Source of the DNA: an uncultured Alistipes sp.
Lineage (GTDB): Bacteria; Bacteroidota; Bacteroidia; Bacteroidales; Rikenellaceae
Length of the DNA stretch: 26,401 nt
Direction: 5' to 3'
NCBI GenBank assembly: GCA_900549685.1
Contig: UROX01000014.1
Location: 1 to 26,401, forward strand
Part shown: one piece after another, positions 1 to 6,964 of the stretch
Layout of the letters: each line of letters begins with the position of its first letter
Numbering within the stretch: the stretch's first letter is position 1
Made by a program: the position numbers and the translations under genes
Notes under the pieces: model-generated
The model's input: the letters and a program-made list of their open reading frames with translations, nothing else
Told to the model about the DNA's origin: nothing
Databases searched by the model: none

Positions 1-45
1 GCACCGAAGTTACGATCACCTGCGGACTTTTACGAACCGACTAAA

Positions 46-82
46 CGAAAAAATCGGACGACTCTTACGAATCGTCCGATTT
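46..82 (-). terminator. Intrinsic terminator of the initiator tRNA gene
   Basis: Positions 51-61 and 72-82 form a perfect 11-bp inverted repeat with a 10-nt loop. Read on the minus strand, the hairpin starts a few bases after the tRNA 3' end and is followed by a run of six Ts (48-53 on the plus strand are all A), partly shared with the stem base. This is a standard Rho-independent terminator for leftward transcription. Bases 1-45 beyond it show nothing I can identify. Confidence 0.85.
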
Positions 83-85
83 GAG

Positions 86-158
86 TAGCGGGGGGAGGAC
101 TCGAACCTCCGACCTTTGGGTTATGAGCCCAACGAGCTGCCAACTGCTCCACCCCGCG
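86..158 (-). tRNA. Initiator tRNA-fMet (anticodon CAU)
   Basis: The reverse complement of this stretch folds as a complete 73-nt tRNA: acceptor arm, D stem GAGC/GCTC, anticodon stem TTGGG/CCCAA around loop CTCATAA (anticodon CAT), and T arm GGAGG/CCTCC with loop TTCGAGT. Three initiator hallmarks are visible. The anticodon stem carries three consecutive G:C pairs next to the loop, the D stem has A11:U24, and the first acceptor position is unpaired (C1 opposite U72 instead of the usual A72). This separates it from elongator tRNA-Met and tRNA-Ile(CAU). The discriminator base is A73, and CCA is not encoded. It has its own promoter and terminator and appears monocistronic. Confidence 0.95.
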
Positions 159-169
159 GTATCGTGCTG

Positions 170-200
170 CAAAGATAAATCAAAAATCCGGCAATGCAAA
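170..200 (-). promoter_or_regulatory. Bacteroidetes-type promoter for the initiator tRNA
   Basis: On the minus strand TATCTTTG (170-177) matches the Bacteroidetes -7 consensus TAnnTTTG. TTTG (197-200) sits exactly 19 bp upstream, matching the -33 element. The predicted start is about 5 nt before the tRNA 5' end at 158. This is the only promoter in the window with both elements at ideal spacing. Confidence 0.8.
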
Positions 201-414
201 AAAATTTTTCACCGGCGACGGTCTTACGGCGCATCCCGCATGCCGAACATCCGGGAGAAGAAACAGCCAATCGACTAAAAATCAATATATCGTAACAACC
301 GATAAACCCGGCGAAAAATTCCGTCGCATTTTTTATATCCGAACGAGCTGACCGAAAATGCGGACATTCGCCGGTCCTTTTCTCTGCACAGCCGCAGCCT
401 TCCCGGAATATGCG

Positions 415-2259
415 TCACAGAGCCTCGGCCACGACCTCGGCCAGATCGTAAACGGGCATGTCGTTGCCGCGGGCAATGGCTTTCTTACAAAGCGGACAGG
501 CCGTCACGACCGCCTCGGCGCCTGTAGCCGCCAGCGACGCGGCGACACTCTGCCCGATACGGCGCTGTCCCTCGTCGTCGATGGCGATATTCGCCACACT
601 CGATCCGCAGCACAGCGCATGTTCGCGCGTCTGTTCGGGTTCGACGAGCCGGCCGATACGGCCGATCACTTCGCGCGGAGCATCGTAGATACCGCAACCG
701 CGGCCCAGCTCGCAGGGATCGTGGTAGGTGAAATCCGTTTCGCCCGGCCGCACTTTCAACTTGCCGGCCTCGATAAGCCGTTCGATGTACTCGGAATGGT
801 GCAGCACTTCGATTCCCTCCAGCGCATAGTCTTCCCTGAAGACCCGCAGGCAGATGGGACACGAGGTCACGAGTGTCCGGATACCGTGCTTGACGAACAA
901 TGCCTTATTCGAATCCATCATCTTACGGGCAGCCTCGACCTCGCCCGAGAGCTTGAGCGGACGGCCGCAGCAGACTCCTCCGTCCTTATCGGCCCACCAC
1001 ACTTCTTCGCCCGAGGCCGCGAAAATACGTTCCATGGCCCGCAGAATGCGCGGCGTGAGCAGCGTCATGCAACCGGCGAAATAACCCACAGGACCCTCGC
1101 CCTGCGAACGGTCGATACCCTGCGCATAGGCATACCGGTTCTCGCCCGCAGGTACAGCCCGCTCATGCCGGCTGTTGAGCCTCAACATGTTCTGCTCGAT
1201 CCCGACCGGACAGGCCTGTTCGCAACGGCCGCACATCAGGCAGTTGTCCGCCACCTCGTCCGTCAGCCGCCCGTAGCGTCTGTCGCGCAGAAAATAGACC
1301 GACTGTACGCCCCGGATACCGGCATCAGCCTGCAACTGACAGGGGTCGATACAGATACCGCAGCGGGAGCAGGCATCGGTCTGGAACCGGTCGTAAGAAG
1401 AAACCTTCTCGCAACTACGCAATCCGGCGTTGCGAAGGAAAATCAGCGGAATTTCCGTGAAGATGTGCATGTAACGCGAAAACGGCAGTGCGACGAAGAA
1501 CACGCCCAACGCAATCGAATACAGCCACCAGCAGGGCAGCTCACCGGCCTGCAACACGCCCGAAGGCAGTATGCGGGCCAGCCATTCGCCGGTGGTATGG
1601 GTCAGGAAACTGCCGCAGCCGATACCCGGCGGAATCAGGTGATGTTCCTCGCCCAGCGCCCAGACCACACCGCCGAATTTCCACACCGACGCGCTGGTCA
1701 TGCTCTCGGCCAGCAGGCGGGCCGGGAAGATGCACCACAGCGCCGTCAGCGCGATGCGGTCGCCCGCGATATGTTTCGTCGTGCGGCGCATGCCCATCGC
1801 CCGCGACCGCAGCCGTTTGAACAAAGCCAGCCCCACTCCGACGAGAATCAGCAGCAGCAGGGCGTCCTTGATGAGCGAGAAATTGAAATTATGCTCGAAT
1901 ATCGGATGAACGTAATACGAAAAGAAAATATCGACGTACAGCGGCACGTTCTCGCCTTTGAAATAGACCAGCGTCTCGATCCATCCGGTGAGAATCAGCA
2001 GAAACCACCCCAGCGCGAAGGTGGTGTGCATGTATCCCAGCAGCTTGTTCGTTCTCCATATCTTACGGTGCAATAACGACTCGCTGACGATTTCGCCTAT
2101 CGAACGAAGCGTAGCCCGCGTGGGCAGCGAGCGGAAAAACATACGCCGCTGCTCGGCCGACAGGCCCGCGAACCAGCGGACGTATTTATACGACAAAGCC
2201 GCCAGCAGGAAGAGCGCTCCCAGCCAGAACGGCAAGACAAACAGTCTGAAATGTTCCAT
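415..2259 (-). CDS. Membrane-bound HdrE-HdrD-type fusion: cytochrome-b-like membrane domain, [4Fe-4S] dicluster, two CCG domains
   Basis: A 614-residue protein, likely the quinone-interacting, membrane-anchored subunit of the Hdr-like complex encoded by this operon. Residues about 1-275 hold roughly five hydrophobic segments (near 5-28, 72-100, 128-148, 168-185, 243-275), resembling the NarI/HdrE cytochrome b family. H78 and H265 lie in or beside membrane segments and are candidate haem ligands. Next come two ferredoxin motifs, C297/C300/C303/C307 and C340/C343/C346/C350. Two complete CCG (HdrB/HdrD-type) motifs follow: C397, C430-C431, C467/C470 and C516, C550-C551, C588/C591, which in the family hold non-cubane [4Fe-4S] clusters. 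It is the last gene of the operon, 63 nt after the small dicluster gene. By family knowledge it would pass electrons between menaquinone and the soluble Hdr-like subunits. The substrate is unknown. Confidence 0.85.
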   Translation of the reverse strand: MEHFRLFVLPFWLGALFLLAALSYKYVRWFAGLSAEQRRMFFRSLPTRATLRSIGEIVSESLLHRKIWRTNKLLGYMHTTFALGWFLLILTGWIETLVYFKGENVPLYVDIFFSYYVHPIFEHNFNFSLIKDALLLLILVGVGLALFKRLRSRAMGMRRTTKHIAGDRIALTALWCIFPARLLAESMTSASVWKFGGVVWALGEEHHLIPPGIGCGSFLTHTTGEWLARILPSGVLQAGELPCWWLYSIALGVFFVALPFSRYMHIFTEIPLIFLRNAGLRSCEKVSSYDRFQTDACSRCGICIDPCQLQADAGIRGVQSVYFLRDRRYGRLTDEVADNCLMCGRCEQACPVGIEQNMLRLNSRHERAVPAGENRYAYAQGIDRSQGEGPVGYFAGCMTLLTPRILRAMERIFAASGEEVWWADKDGGVCCGRPLKLSGEVEAARKMMDSNKALFVKHGIRTLVTSCPICLRVFREDYALEGIEVLHHSEYIERLIEAGKLKVRPGETDFTYHDPCELGRGCGIYDAPREVIGRIGRLVEPEQTREHALCCGSSVANIAIDDEGQRRIGQSVAASLAATGAEAVVTACPLCKKAIARGNDMPVYDLAEVVAEAL

Positions 2260-2322
2260 GTTTTTTCTCTAAATCCGAAAAACCTCAGGCTCCGCGATCT
2301 CGGGCACGACAGCCTCGCGCCT

Positions 2323-2643
2323 CTACGGCAACTCCTTTTTCATTTTCTGAACCAGCCGGCGGATGTTGATCCCGCGCGGACACAGCAGACGGCATTTGCC
2401 GCAAAGCATACACTTCGACAACTCGTCGCGCACGCCCTCATATTCGCCTCGACGGACGAGAGTCTGCAACTTGCGCACGTTGAACTTCGTCAGGTTGCCC
2501 GCCGTACAGGTCGCCGTACAGTTCCCGCAGGCGATACAGGTCTGCAACTCGGGAAACTCGCGCAGCAGACGCTTCGAATACCCCATGTCGTTGCGGTCCA
2601 GATCCACCGTCCGGGGACGGCTGATGGTAAATCCCCACTCCAT
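2323..2643 (-). CDS. Small HdrC-like [4Fe-4S] dicluster protein
   Basis: A 106-residue electron-transfer protein with two CxxCxxCxxxC motifs: C36/C39/C42/C46 and C78/C81/C84/C88, the second followed by P. This is the HdrC layout with little else, so it is probably the wire between the flavoprotein encoded just upstream and the membrane fusion protein encoded downstream. The reading frame also allows a TTG start at 2652, overlapping the stop of the upstream gene. I prefer the ATG at 2643 because a GAGG stretch lies about 6 nt before it. It is tightly coupled to the HdrA-like gene, whose stop is at 2649. It is shorter than HdrC of methanogens because the C-terminal helical part is missing. Confidence 0.85.
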   Translation of the reverse strand: MEWGFTISRPRTVDLDRNDMGYSKRLLREFPELQTCIACGNCTATCTAGNLTKFNVRKLQTLVRRGEYEGVRDELSKCMLCGKCRLLCPRGINIRRLVQKMKKELP

Positions 2644-2648
2644 ACGCC

Positions 2649-3662
2649 TCAATCTTTTATCGCTCCGGCCACCTGATAGGCGGCGACGATACCTTCGTTG
2701 ATCGACTCCCCGATGTTCTTGGGCGCCGTGACGGTTCCCGCATAGAATATGCGTGCGGAACCCGAACGGACATTGCCCGAAAACTGATCGAGCGGGCGGA
2801 CAAAGCCGCTCGGATAGAGGTCCACCCCAGCGCAGGCGCTCAACCGCAGATTGCTCGCTCCCGCCTTCATGCCCACGATGAGCACCAGCATATCGACGCT
2901 CATACGCAGCGGCAGTCCCACGAGCGTATCCTCGGCCTTGATCTGAATCCGGCCGTCGATCGTCTGGCTCGCCTCGGAGATCCGACCCCGGACGAAATGG
3001 ATGTTGTACTGCTGCTGGGCCTGGCGGTACAATTCCTCATACCCCGGACCGAACATGCGCATGTCCATATAGAAATTGTAGACCTCGCAGTCGGGAATCT
3101 GCTGTTTGACCTCGATGGCCTGTTTGACGCCGGTGATGCAGCACACGCGCGAACAATGCCGCTGCTCGACCTTCTCGTCGCGCGATCCCACGCAATGCAG
3201 GAAAGCGACCGTGCGCGGAGTATGCCCGTCGGCCGTGCGGATACCGCCCTCGCGGAACATCCGTTCGACATCGACCGTCGTAAAGACATTGTCGTAGATC
3301 TTATACCCGTACTCCTCCTTGATCTGGGCCGGGAACAGATCGAACCCAGAGGCTACGACCACCGCATCGGACTCGATCCGGCTGCCGTCGGCGAGCCGCA
3401 CGGCGCGGCCGTCGTCTTCTATGGCGTCCACCTCTTTCGACGTGAGGATCTCGGCTCCCGAAGCCTCCACGCGTCCGCGGAGCGGTTCGAGCACTTCGCC
3501 CGCCGGCGTCATCGTCGGGAACAGACGGTCCCAACCCTTAAGCTTTCCGCCCAGCGACTCCTCTTTCTCGACGATCACGGACCGGATGCCCAGCTCTCCG
3601 AGCGTGACGGCCGCCTGCATGCCGGCGATCCCGCCGCCGATAATAACTACTTTCTTGCTCAT
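2649..3662 (-). CDS. Short HdrA-like FAD/[4Fe-4S] oxidoreductase
   Basis: A 337-residue flavoprotein. The N-terminus has the dinucleotide-binding loop GGGIAG (residues 9-14) followed by a typical beta-strand ending in VIVEKE. The HdrA signature is clear: HCVGSRDE around C157, then C170 and C174-C175 in HCSRVCC, which in HdrA, QmoA and sHdrA ligate a [4Fe-4S] cluster close to the FAD. A C-terminal FAD segment (AGTVTAPKNIGESINEG) closes the fold. Methanogen HdrA is roughly twice as long, with an N-terminal cluster domain, an insertion and C-terminal ferredoxin domains. All are absent here, so the size is closer to QmoA or sHdrA. It lies between the HdrB-like gene (8-nt gap) and the small dicluster gene. 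It probably collects or distributes electrons in the complex; electron bifurcation is doubtful without the missing domains. Confidence 0.88.
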   Translation of the reverse strand: MSKKVVIIGGGIAGMQAAVTLGELGIRSVIVEKEESLGGKLKGWDRLFPTMTPAGEVLEPLRGRVEASGAEILTSKEVDAIEDDGRAVRLADGSRIESDAVVVASGFDLFPAQIKEEYGYKIYDNVFTTVDVERMFREGGIRTADGHTPRTVAFLHCVGSRDEKVEQRHCSRVCCITGVKQAIEVKQQIPDCEVYNFYMDMRMFGPGYEELYRQAQQQYNIHFVRGRISEASQTIDGRIQIKAEDTLVGLPLRMSVDMLVLIVGMKAGASNLRLSACAGVDLYPSGFVRPLDQFSGNVRSGSARIFYAGTVTAPKNIGESINEGIVAAYQVAGAIKD

Positions 3663-3670
3663 CGTTTTCC

Positions 3671-4738
3671 TTAGAGTATGTTTTTCGTATAACAGCCTAT
3701 CGCCGTATCGGCAGGCTTACCGATGTATTTTCCGTTCTTACCGAGATACTTGGCCGCAGGATCGTACTCGATGCCCATTTTGTCGAGCAACGGTTCGACC
3801 GCCACCTGGTGCATCTGCATGCCCAGATCCCACGGATCGTAGCCGAGCACCAGTCCGGCCAGTTCCTCGTAGGTCAGCACGGGAATGCCGCGGCCCGGGC
3901 CGCCGTAGAACGTGCCTTCCATTTCCGAAACCGTATACTGCCACCGATCGAGGAACATGGCGCAGCCCGGGCAATTGGCCACAATAAAATCGGGCTTATA
4001 AGGAGCCATCGACTCGAATTTCTTTTTGGAATTGGCCACCGAATAGCCCCGGTTGGCCATGACCAGATAATTGCGGAACCCGAACCCGCAGCAGTGGCGA
4101 CGTTCGGGATAATCGACCACCTGTCCGCCCCATGCCTCGATCATGCCGGCCAGCACATAAGGAAACTCCGAACCGCCGACGCCCGCCTTGGGGAAAATCT
4201 TGGCGTAATGGCATCCGATGTGCTCCACGCCGCGCAACGGCTCGCCCGTCCGGACATTCACGAGCCGGTGACGGGCCTTGGCGGCGATCTCCTCGCGGTG
4301 ATGGAAAATCACGTCGGAGGTATGGGCCAGGTTCTTCGGTTTTTTGAATTCGCGTCCCGTGGCCTTGTAGAGGTACTCGCGGGCTTTCTCCTCCAGTTCA
4401 GGGAACTCGTGCCACATCTCGAGCGCTTCGGAATAGATGCCGAACGAGGTGATGCACGAAGGCGTGAAATTCTCGTACCCGGCCTCGGTCATCAGCGAGA
4501 ACTGCCGGGCGACGACGGTCATGGTCGTCTCCAGCGGCACGATGTCGGAATGGTAACCGATGCCCGTGCAGGAGGTATGCCGGGGATCTTCGTAAACGTC
4601 GCGTCCCAGATCGTTGCGCAGGATATTCAGAAAAGCGGCTTCGGAACCCGGGAAAAAGTTCTGCCGGATACAGCTGCGCGCATAGTAATACTTATCGTCG
4701 GCTATTTCCTTCTGGTAGTCTTTCCAAGCTATCTTCAT
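3671..4738 (-). CDS. HdrB-like CCG-domain protein with a degenerate first CCG motif
   Basis: A 355-residue protein related to HdrB, the heterodisulfide-reducing catalytic subunit carrying two non-cubane [4Fe-4S] clusters in methanogens. The second CCG motif is complete: C176 (IGCHYAK), C216-C217 (HCCGFG), and C256/C259 (NCPGC). The first is eroded. C23 is present, but the CC pair is S56-C57 and the CxxC pair is C95-x-x-S98. This suggests one intact non-cubane cluster and one altered or lost. No membrane segment or signal peptide is seen, so it should be cytoplasmic. It sits between the HdrC-like and HdrA-like genes, as expected for an HdrABC-type module. The substrate (a disulfide, a sulfur carrier, or only electron relay) cannot be read from the sequence. 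Confidence 0.85.
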   Translation of the reverse strand: MKIAWKDYQKEIADDKYYYARSCIRQNFFPGSEAAFLNILRNDLGRDVYEDPRHTSCTGIGYHSDIVPLETTMTVVARQFSLMTEAGYENFTPSCITSFGIYSEALEMWHEFPELEEKAREYLYKATGREFKKPKNLAHTSDVIFHHREEIAAKARHRLVNVRTGEPLRGVEHIGCHYAKIFPKAGVGGSEFPYVLAGMIEAWGGQVVDYPERRHCCGFGFRNYLVMANRGYSVANSKKKFESMAPYKPDFIVANCPGCAMFLDRWQYTVSEMEGTFYGGPGRGIPVLTYEELAGLVLGYDPWDLGMQMHQVAVEPLLDKMGIEYDPAAKYLGKNGKYIGKPADTAIGCYTKNIL

Positions 4739-4777
4739 CGTCTTGCTGTCGTTGCGGCCGGAACTTCCGGCCCGTTT

Positions 4778-5479
4778 CTATTTTCCGTAGTGCGTACCGT
4801 CGTTACGGGTGAACACTTCGCGGAAATAATTGTCGTCGGCCCCGTCGAAACCCATTTCGCGGGCCTTGCGGTCGGAACATTCTTCGATATGTTCGAAAAA
4901 AGCGGCACCGCCAGTCACTTCGAAGATTTTGTGGATCTCCTCCATGCTCCTGTCGTCGATCTTACGGCAGGCCCCCACGCCGGGACGGCAGTAATTGTCG
5001 CCGAAACGGGCGAACACGTCCTTGTCGTTGTCGTGAATCCATCTCCAGACGGGTCCCTGCTCGGGATGAAGGTCGGGATCGACGAAATCGGGCCTCACGC
5101 AGTACCCCGAACGGAGAATGTTCTGACCGACGGTACGTTCGAGGGCGAACTGCTGGCGTCCCTTTTCGGATTCGGTGAAAAACCCGAGCCGCTGGGAGAG
5201 CGTCCGGAGCGACTGCACGATATAACCGGGCGTGTTGCCTCGCGGACAACGCGGACGGCAGGACATGCACTCGCCGCAATACCAGATCGTATCGCTCTTG
5301 AGGAGCTTTTCGATCCGCTCGTCGTCCTGACTCTGGACATCATTGACGATCTGCCGGGGATCGTATTCGTAAAACTCGGCGGCCGGACAGACGCCCGTAC
5401 AGATTCCGCAGTTCATGCAGGCTGTCAGCCCTTCTTTCACGCGGACATCTTCCATCAGCATGTCGAAATATTTTCCCAT
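4778..5479 (-). CDS. HdrC-like [4Fe-4S] dicluster protein, first gene of the Hdr-like operon
   Basis: A 233-residue protein with two ferredoxin motifs, C21/C24/C27/C31-P and C68/C71/C74/C78-P, separated by a charged helical linker, followed by about 150 residues that include aromatic and acidic stretches. This is the HdrC pattern: in HdrABC it relays electrons between HdrA and HdrB. It is the promoter-proximal gene, 39 nt ahead of the HdrB-like gene. The ATG at 5479 starts about 30 nt after a TAAATTTG -7 element at 5515-5522. The C-terminal part is longer than the minimal dicluster seen in the small HdrC-like gene of the same operon, so the two are not simple duplicates. Confidence 0.87.
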   Translation of the reverse strand: MGKYFDMLMEDVRVKEGLTACMNCGICTGVCPAAEFYEYDPRQIVNDVQSQDDERIEKLLKSDTIWYCGECMSCRPRCPRGNTPGYIVQSLRTLSQRLGFFTESEKGRQQFALERTVGQNILRSGYCVRPDFVDPDLHPEQGPVWRWIHDNDKDVFARFGDNYCRPGVGACRKIDDRSMEEIHKIFEVTGGAAFFEHIEECSDRKAREMGFDGADDNYFREVFTRNDGTHYGK

Positions 5480-5514
5480 ATTCCCTTTTGCTTTTCACAC
5501 GATATTCAGCATAA

Positions 5515-5522
5515 CAAATTTA
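5515..5522 (-). promoter_or_regulatory. Candidate -7 element of the Hdr-like operon
   Basis: TAAATTTG on the minus strand fits TAnnTTTG, 35 nt before the ATG at 5479. No TTTG is found 19-21 bp upstream, so the promoter lacks a good -33 element and may need an activator. An inverted repeat lies 33 bp further upstream. Confidence 0.5.
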
Positions 5523-5555
5523 TGCACTTTCGCCATGACGGGAGTGGGCGGATAG

Positions 5556-5572
5556 ACCTATTTCCGATAGGT
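5556..5572. promoter_or_regulatory. Inverted repeat ACCTAT-N5-ATAGGT, candidate operator
   Basis: A perfect 6-bp dyad with a 5-bp spacer lies about 48-64 bp upstream of the predicted transcription start of the Hdr-like operon. Position and symmetry fit an activator dimer site compensating for the missing -33 box. It does not match the FNR/CRP consensus I know, and no candidate regulator gene is adjacent. It could be chance. Confidence 0.3.
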
Positions 5573-5806
5573 ATAAATACTTATTTTGGCGACGATATAT
5601 TCCAATGTGCCGACGTTTCGGGACGCGCTTTCCATATCCGACCGCGGTTGCCGGCCGCATTCCGGATCGCCCCGACAGAGTTCGGGACCGCGATTCGAAA
5701 ATATTGCCATCGGATAAATATCGGTGTATATAAACGCATTCCGCAGAAAAGACGGGCGACACGAGCGGAGGACGAATATTCCGAAAACACCTTCGCCCCC
5801 GATACG

Positions 5807-6964
5807 CTAAAGAATGCGGCGGGTACGGGCGGAGGGCCTCAACTGCATCCATTCCCAATCGATACCGTCGAGCAGCACGGCGCCCGGCCTCTTGCCCGGC
5901 TCGAAACTGCCGAACCGGTCTTCGACACCCAGCGCGCGGGCACCTCCGAGGGTGGCCCACCGGAGCCGTTCCTCCAGCGGAATCTCCGGCAAGCATTTCA
6001 GTTCGTCGATCAACGACAGACTGTCGTTCGAAGCGAGGCTGTCGGTTCCGACCGCCACACAACATCCGGCCCGATAGAGCGCTTCGGCCGGAGGGTGCGC
6101 CCCTTCGATATAATCGTTCGAGCGCGGGCACACCACCCAGCAGCTCCGGTCGCCGAAATGCGACCTAAGCTGCGACATTTCCTCTTCGGTCACGAACGTA
6201 TTATGCACCAGCAGGATGTCCGTCCCGGACGGCACCGAAGCCATGATCCGGCGGGCCGGCGAACCGTACTGCAGAAAGTCCTCCCTCACCTCCGCCTTAC
6301 GGTTGCGCTCGAACAACGGACCGCGGCGAAAGAACAGGTCCCGTTCCTGAAGACTCTCCATGAAATGGACCGACAGACGGCCGCCCGATGCGGCCAGTTC
6401 GCGGAACGGGGTGTCTTGCAACGAATAGGTCGAGTGCGGCGTGACGGATGCCGCGAGTCCCCGCTCCGAGGCTTCGCGGGCCAACCGATGCACGTGCGAG
6501 AAATCGGGGCACTTCAATCCGAATCCTTCGACGAAATTGTGATAGAAAACAGGCGATTTTTCTTTGATTCCGAATGTGGAGGCTCCGTTGCAGATATCAC
6601 CCACGACGCTCACGCCCTCGCGGTACATTTTCGCATCGCGGTAGGCCGCCGCCTCGATGCGCTGCTGCGGAGTGCACCGGTGCCGCTCGACGGCGATCGC
6701 ATCGGCGAAACCCGCAAAGCCGATCCCGCGGGGAATGGCCCCTTTCAGATACGACAATTCGAGGTGGCAGTGGGCATTGACCATCCCGGGCAGCAGAATG
6801 CCGCTGAAGAATTCCACATCCCGGCAACCGTCGATCGCCGCCATACCCGGCACGGCTATATCGACCAGCGTCCCCGTCTCATCGAACGAGAGTATCCCGC
6901 CGCGCAACAACCCTTGCGGTGTCAGAATCGCATGGGCGGACAATCTTCTCCGGAATTCGGACAT
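5807..6964 (-). CDS. Amidohydrolase-superfamily metal-dependent deaminase-like protein
   Basis: A 385-residue member of the TRZ/ATZ (cytosine deaminase-like) branch of the amidohydrolase superfamily. The metal and catalytic residues appear in the expected order: H65 and H67 (AHCHLELS), H177 (TPHSTYS), H200 with E203 (VHFMES), H254 (VHNTF), and D308 in GTDSLASN. A C-terminal EPGKRPGAVLLDG segment is typical of the composite beta-sandwich. Relatives deaminate adenosylhomocysteine, aminodeoxyfutalosine, guanine or triazines; the substrate here cannot be assigned. The chosen start at 6964 places the first 86 bp inside the DUF4296 gene in another frame. The hydrolase fold begins immediately after it (RLSAHAILTP), so no later start is better. 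It is the last gene of the minus-strand run that begins at 12380. Confidence 0.85.
   Translation of the reverse strand: MSEFRRRLSAHAILTPQGLLRGGILSFDETGTLVDIAVPGMAAIDGCRDVEFFSGILLPGMVNAHCHLELSYLKGAIPRGIGFAGFADAIAVERHRCTPQQRIEAAAYRDAKMYREGVSVVGDICNGASTFGIKEKSPVFYHNFVEGFGLKCPDFSHVHRLAREASERGLAASVTPHSTYSLQDTPFRELAASGGRLSVHFMESLQERDLFFRRGPLFERNRKAEVREDFLQYGSPARRIMASVPSGTDILLVHNTFVTEEEMSQLRSHFGDRSCWVVCPRSNDYIEGAHPPAEALYRAGCCVAVGTDSLASNDSLSLIDELKCLPEIPLEERLRWATLGGARALGVEDRFGSFEPGKRPGAVLLDGIDWEWMQLRPSARTRRIL

Larger units (their letters stand above)
5480..5806. other. Intergenic region upstream of the Hdr-like operon
   Basis: A 327-bp stretch without a credible gene. It is more AT-rich than its surroundings near 5500-5600. 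It holds the -7 element at 5515-5522 and the inverted repeat at 5556-5572, both listed separately. I found no convincing terminator for the amidohydrolase gene that ends at 5807. Minus-strand frames across the stretch are out-of-frame continuations over the amidohydrolase gene and show no family resemblance. Confidence 0.6.

Noticed and set aside
81..278. A 65-codon plus-strand frame over the tRNA
   Set aside because: It covers the tRNA gene and its promoter; a tRNA on the opposite strand explains the sequence.
358..2076. Long plus-strand frame opposite the membrane Fe-S fusion gene
   Set aside because: The minus-strand protein has transmembrane segments and complete Fe-S motifs; the plus-strand product has none.
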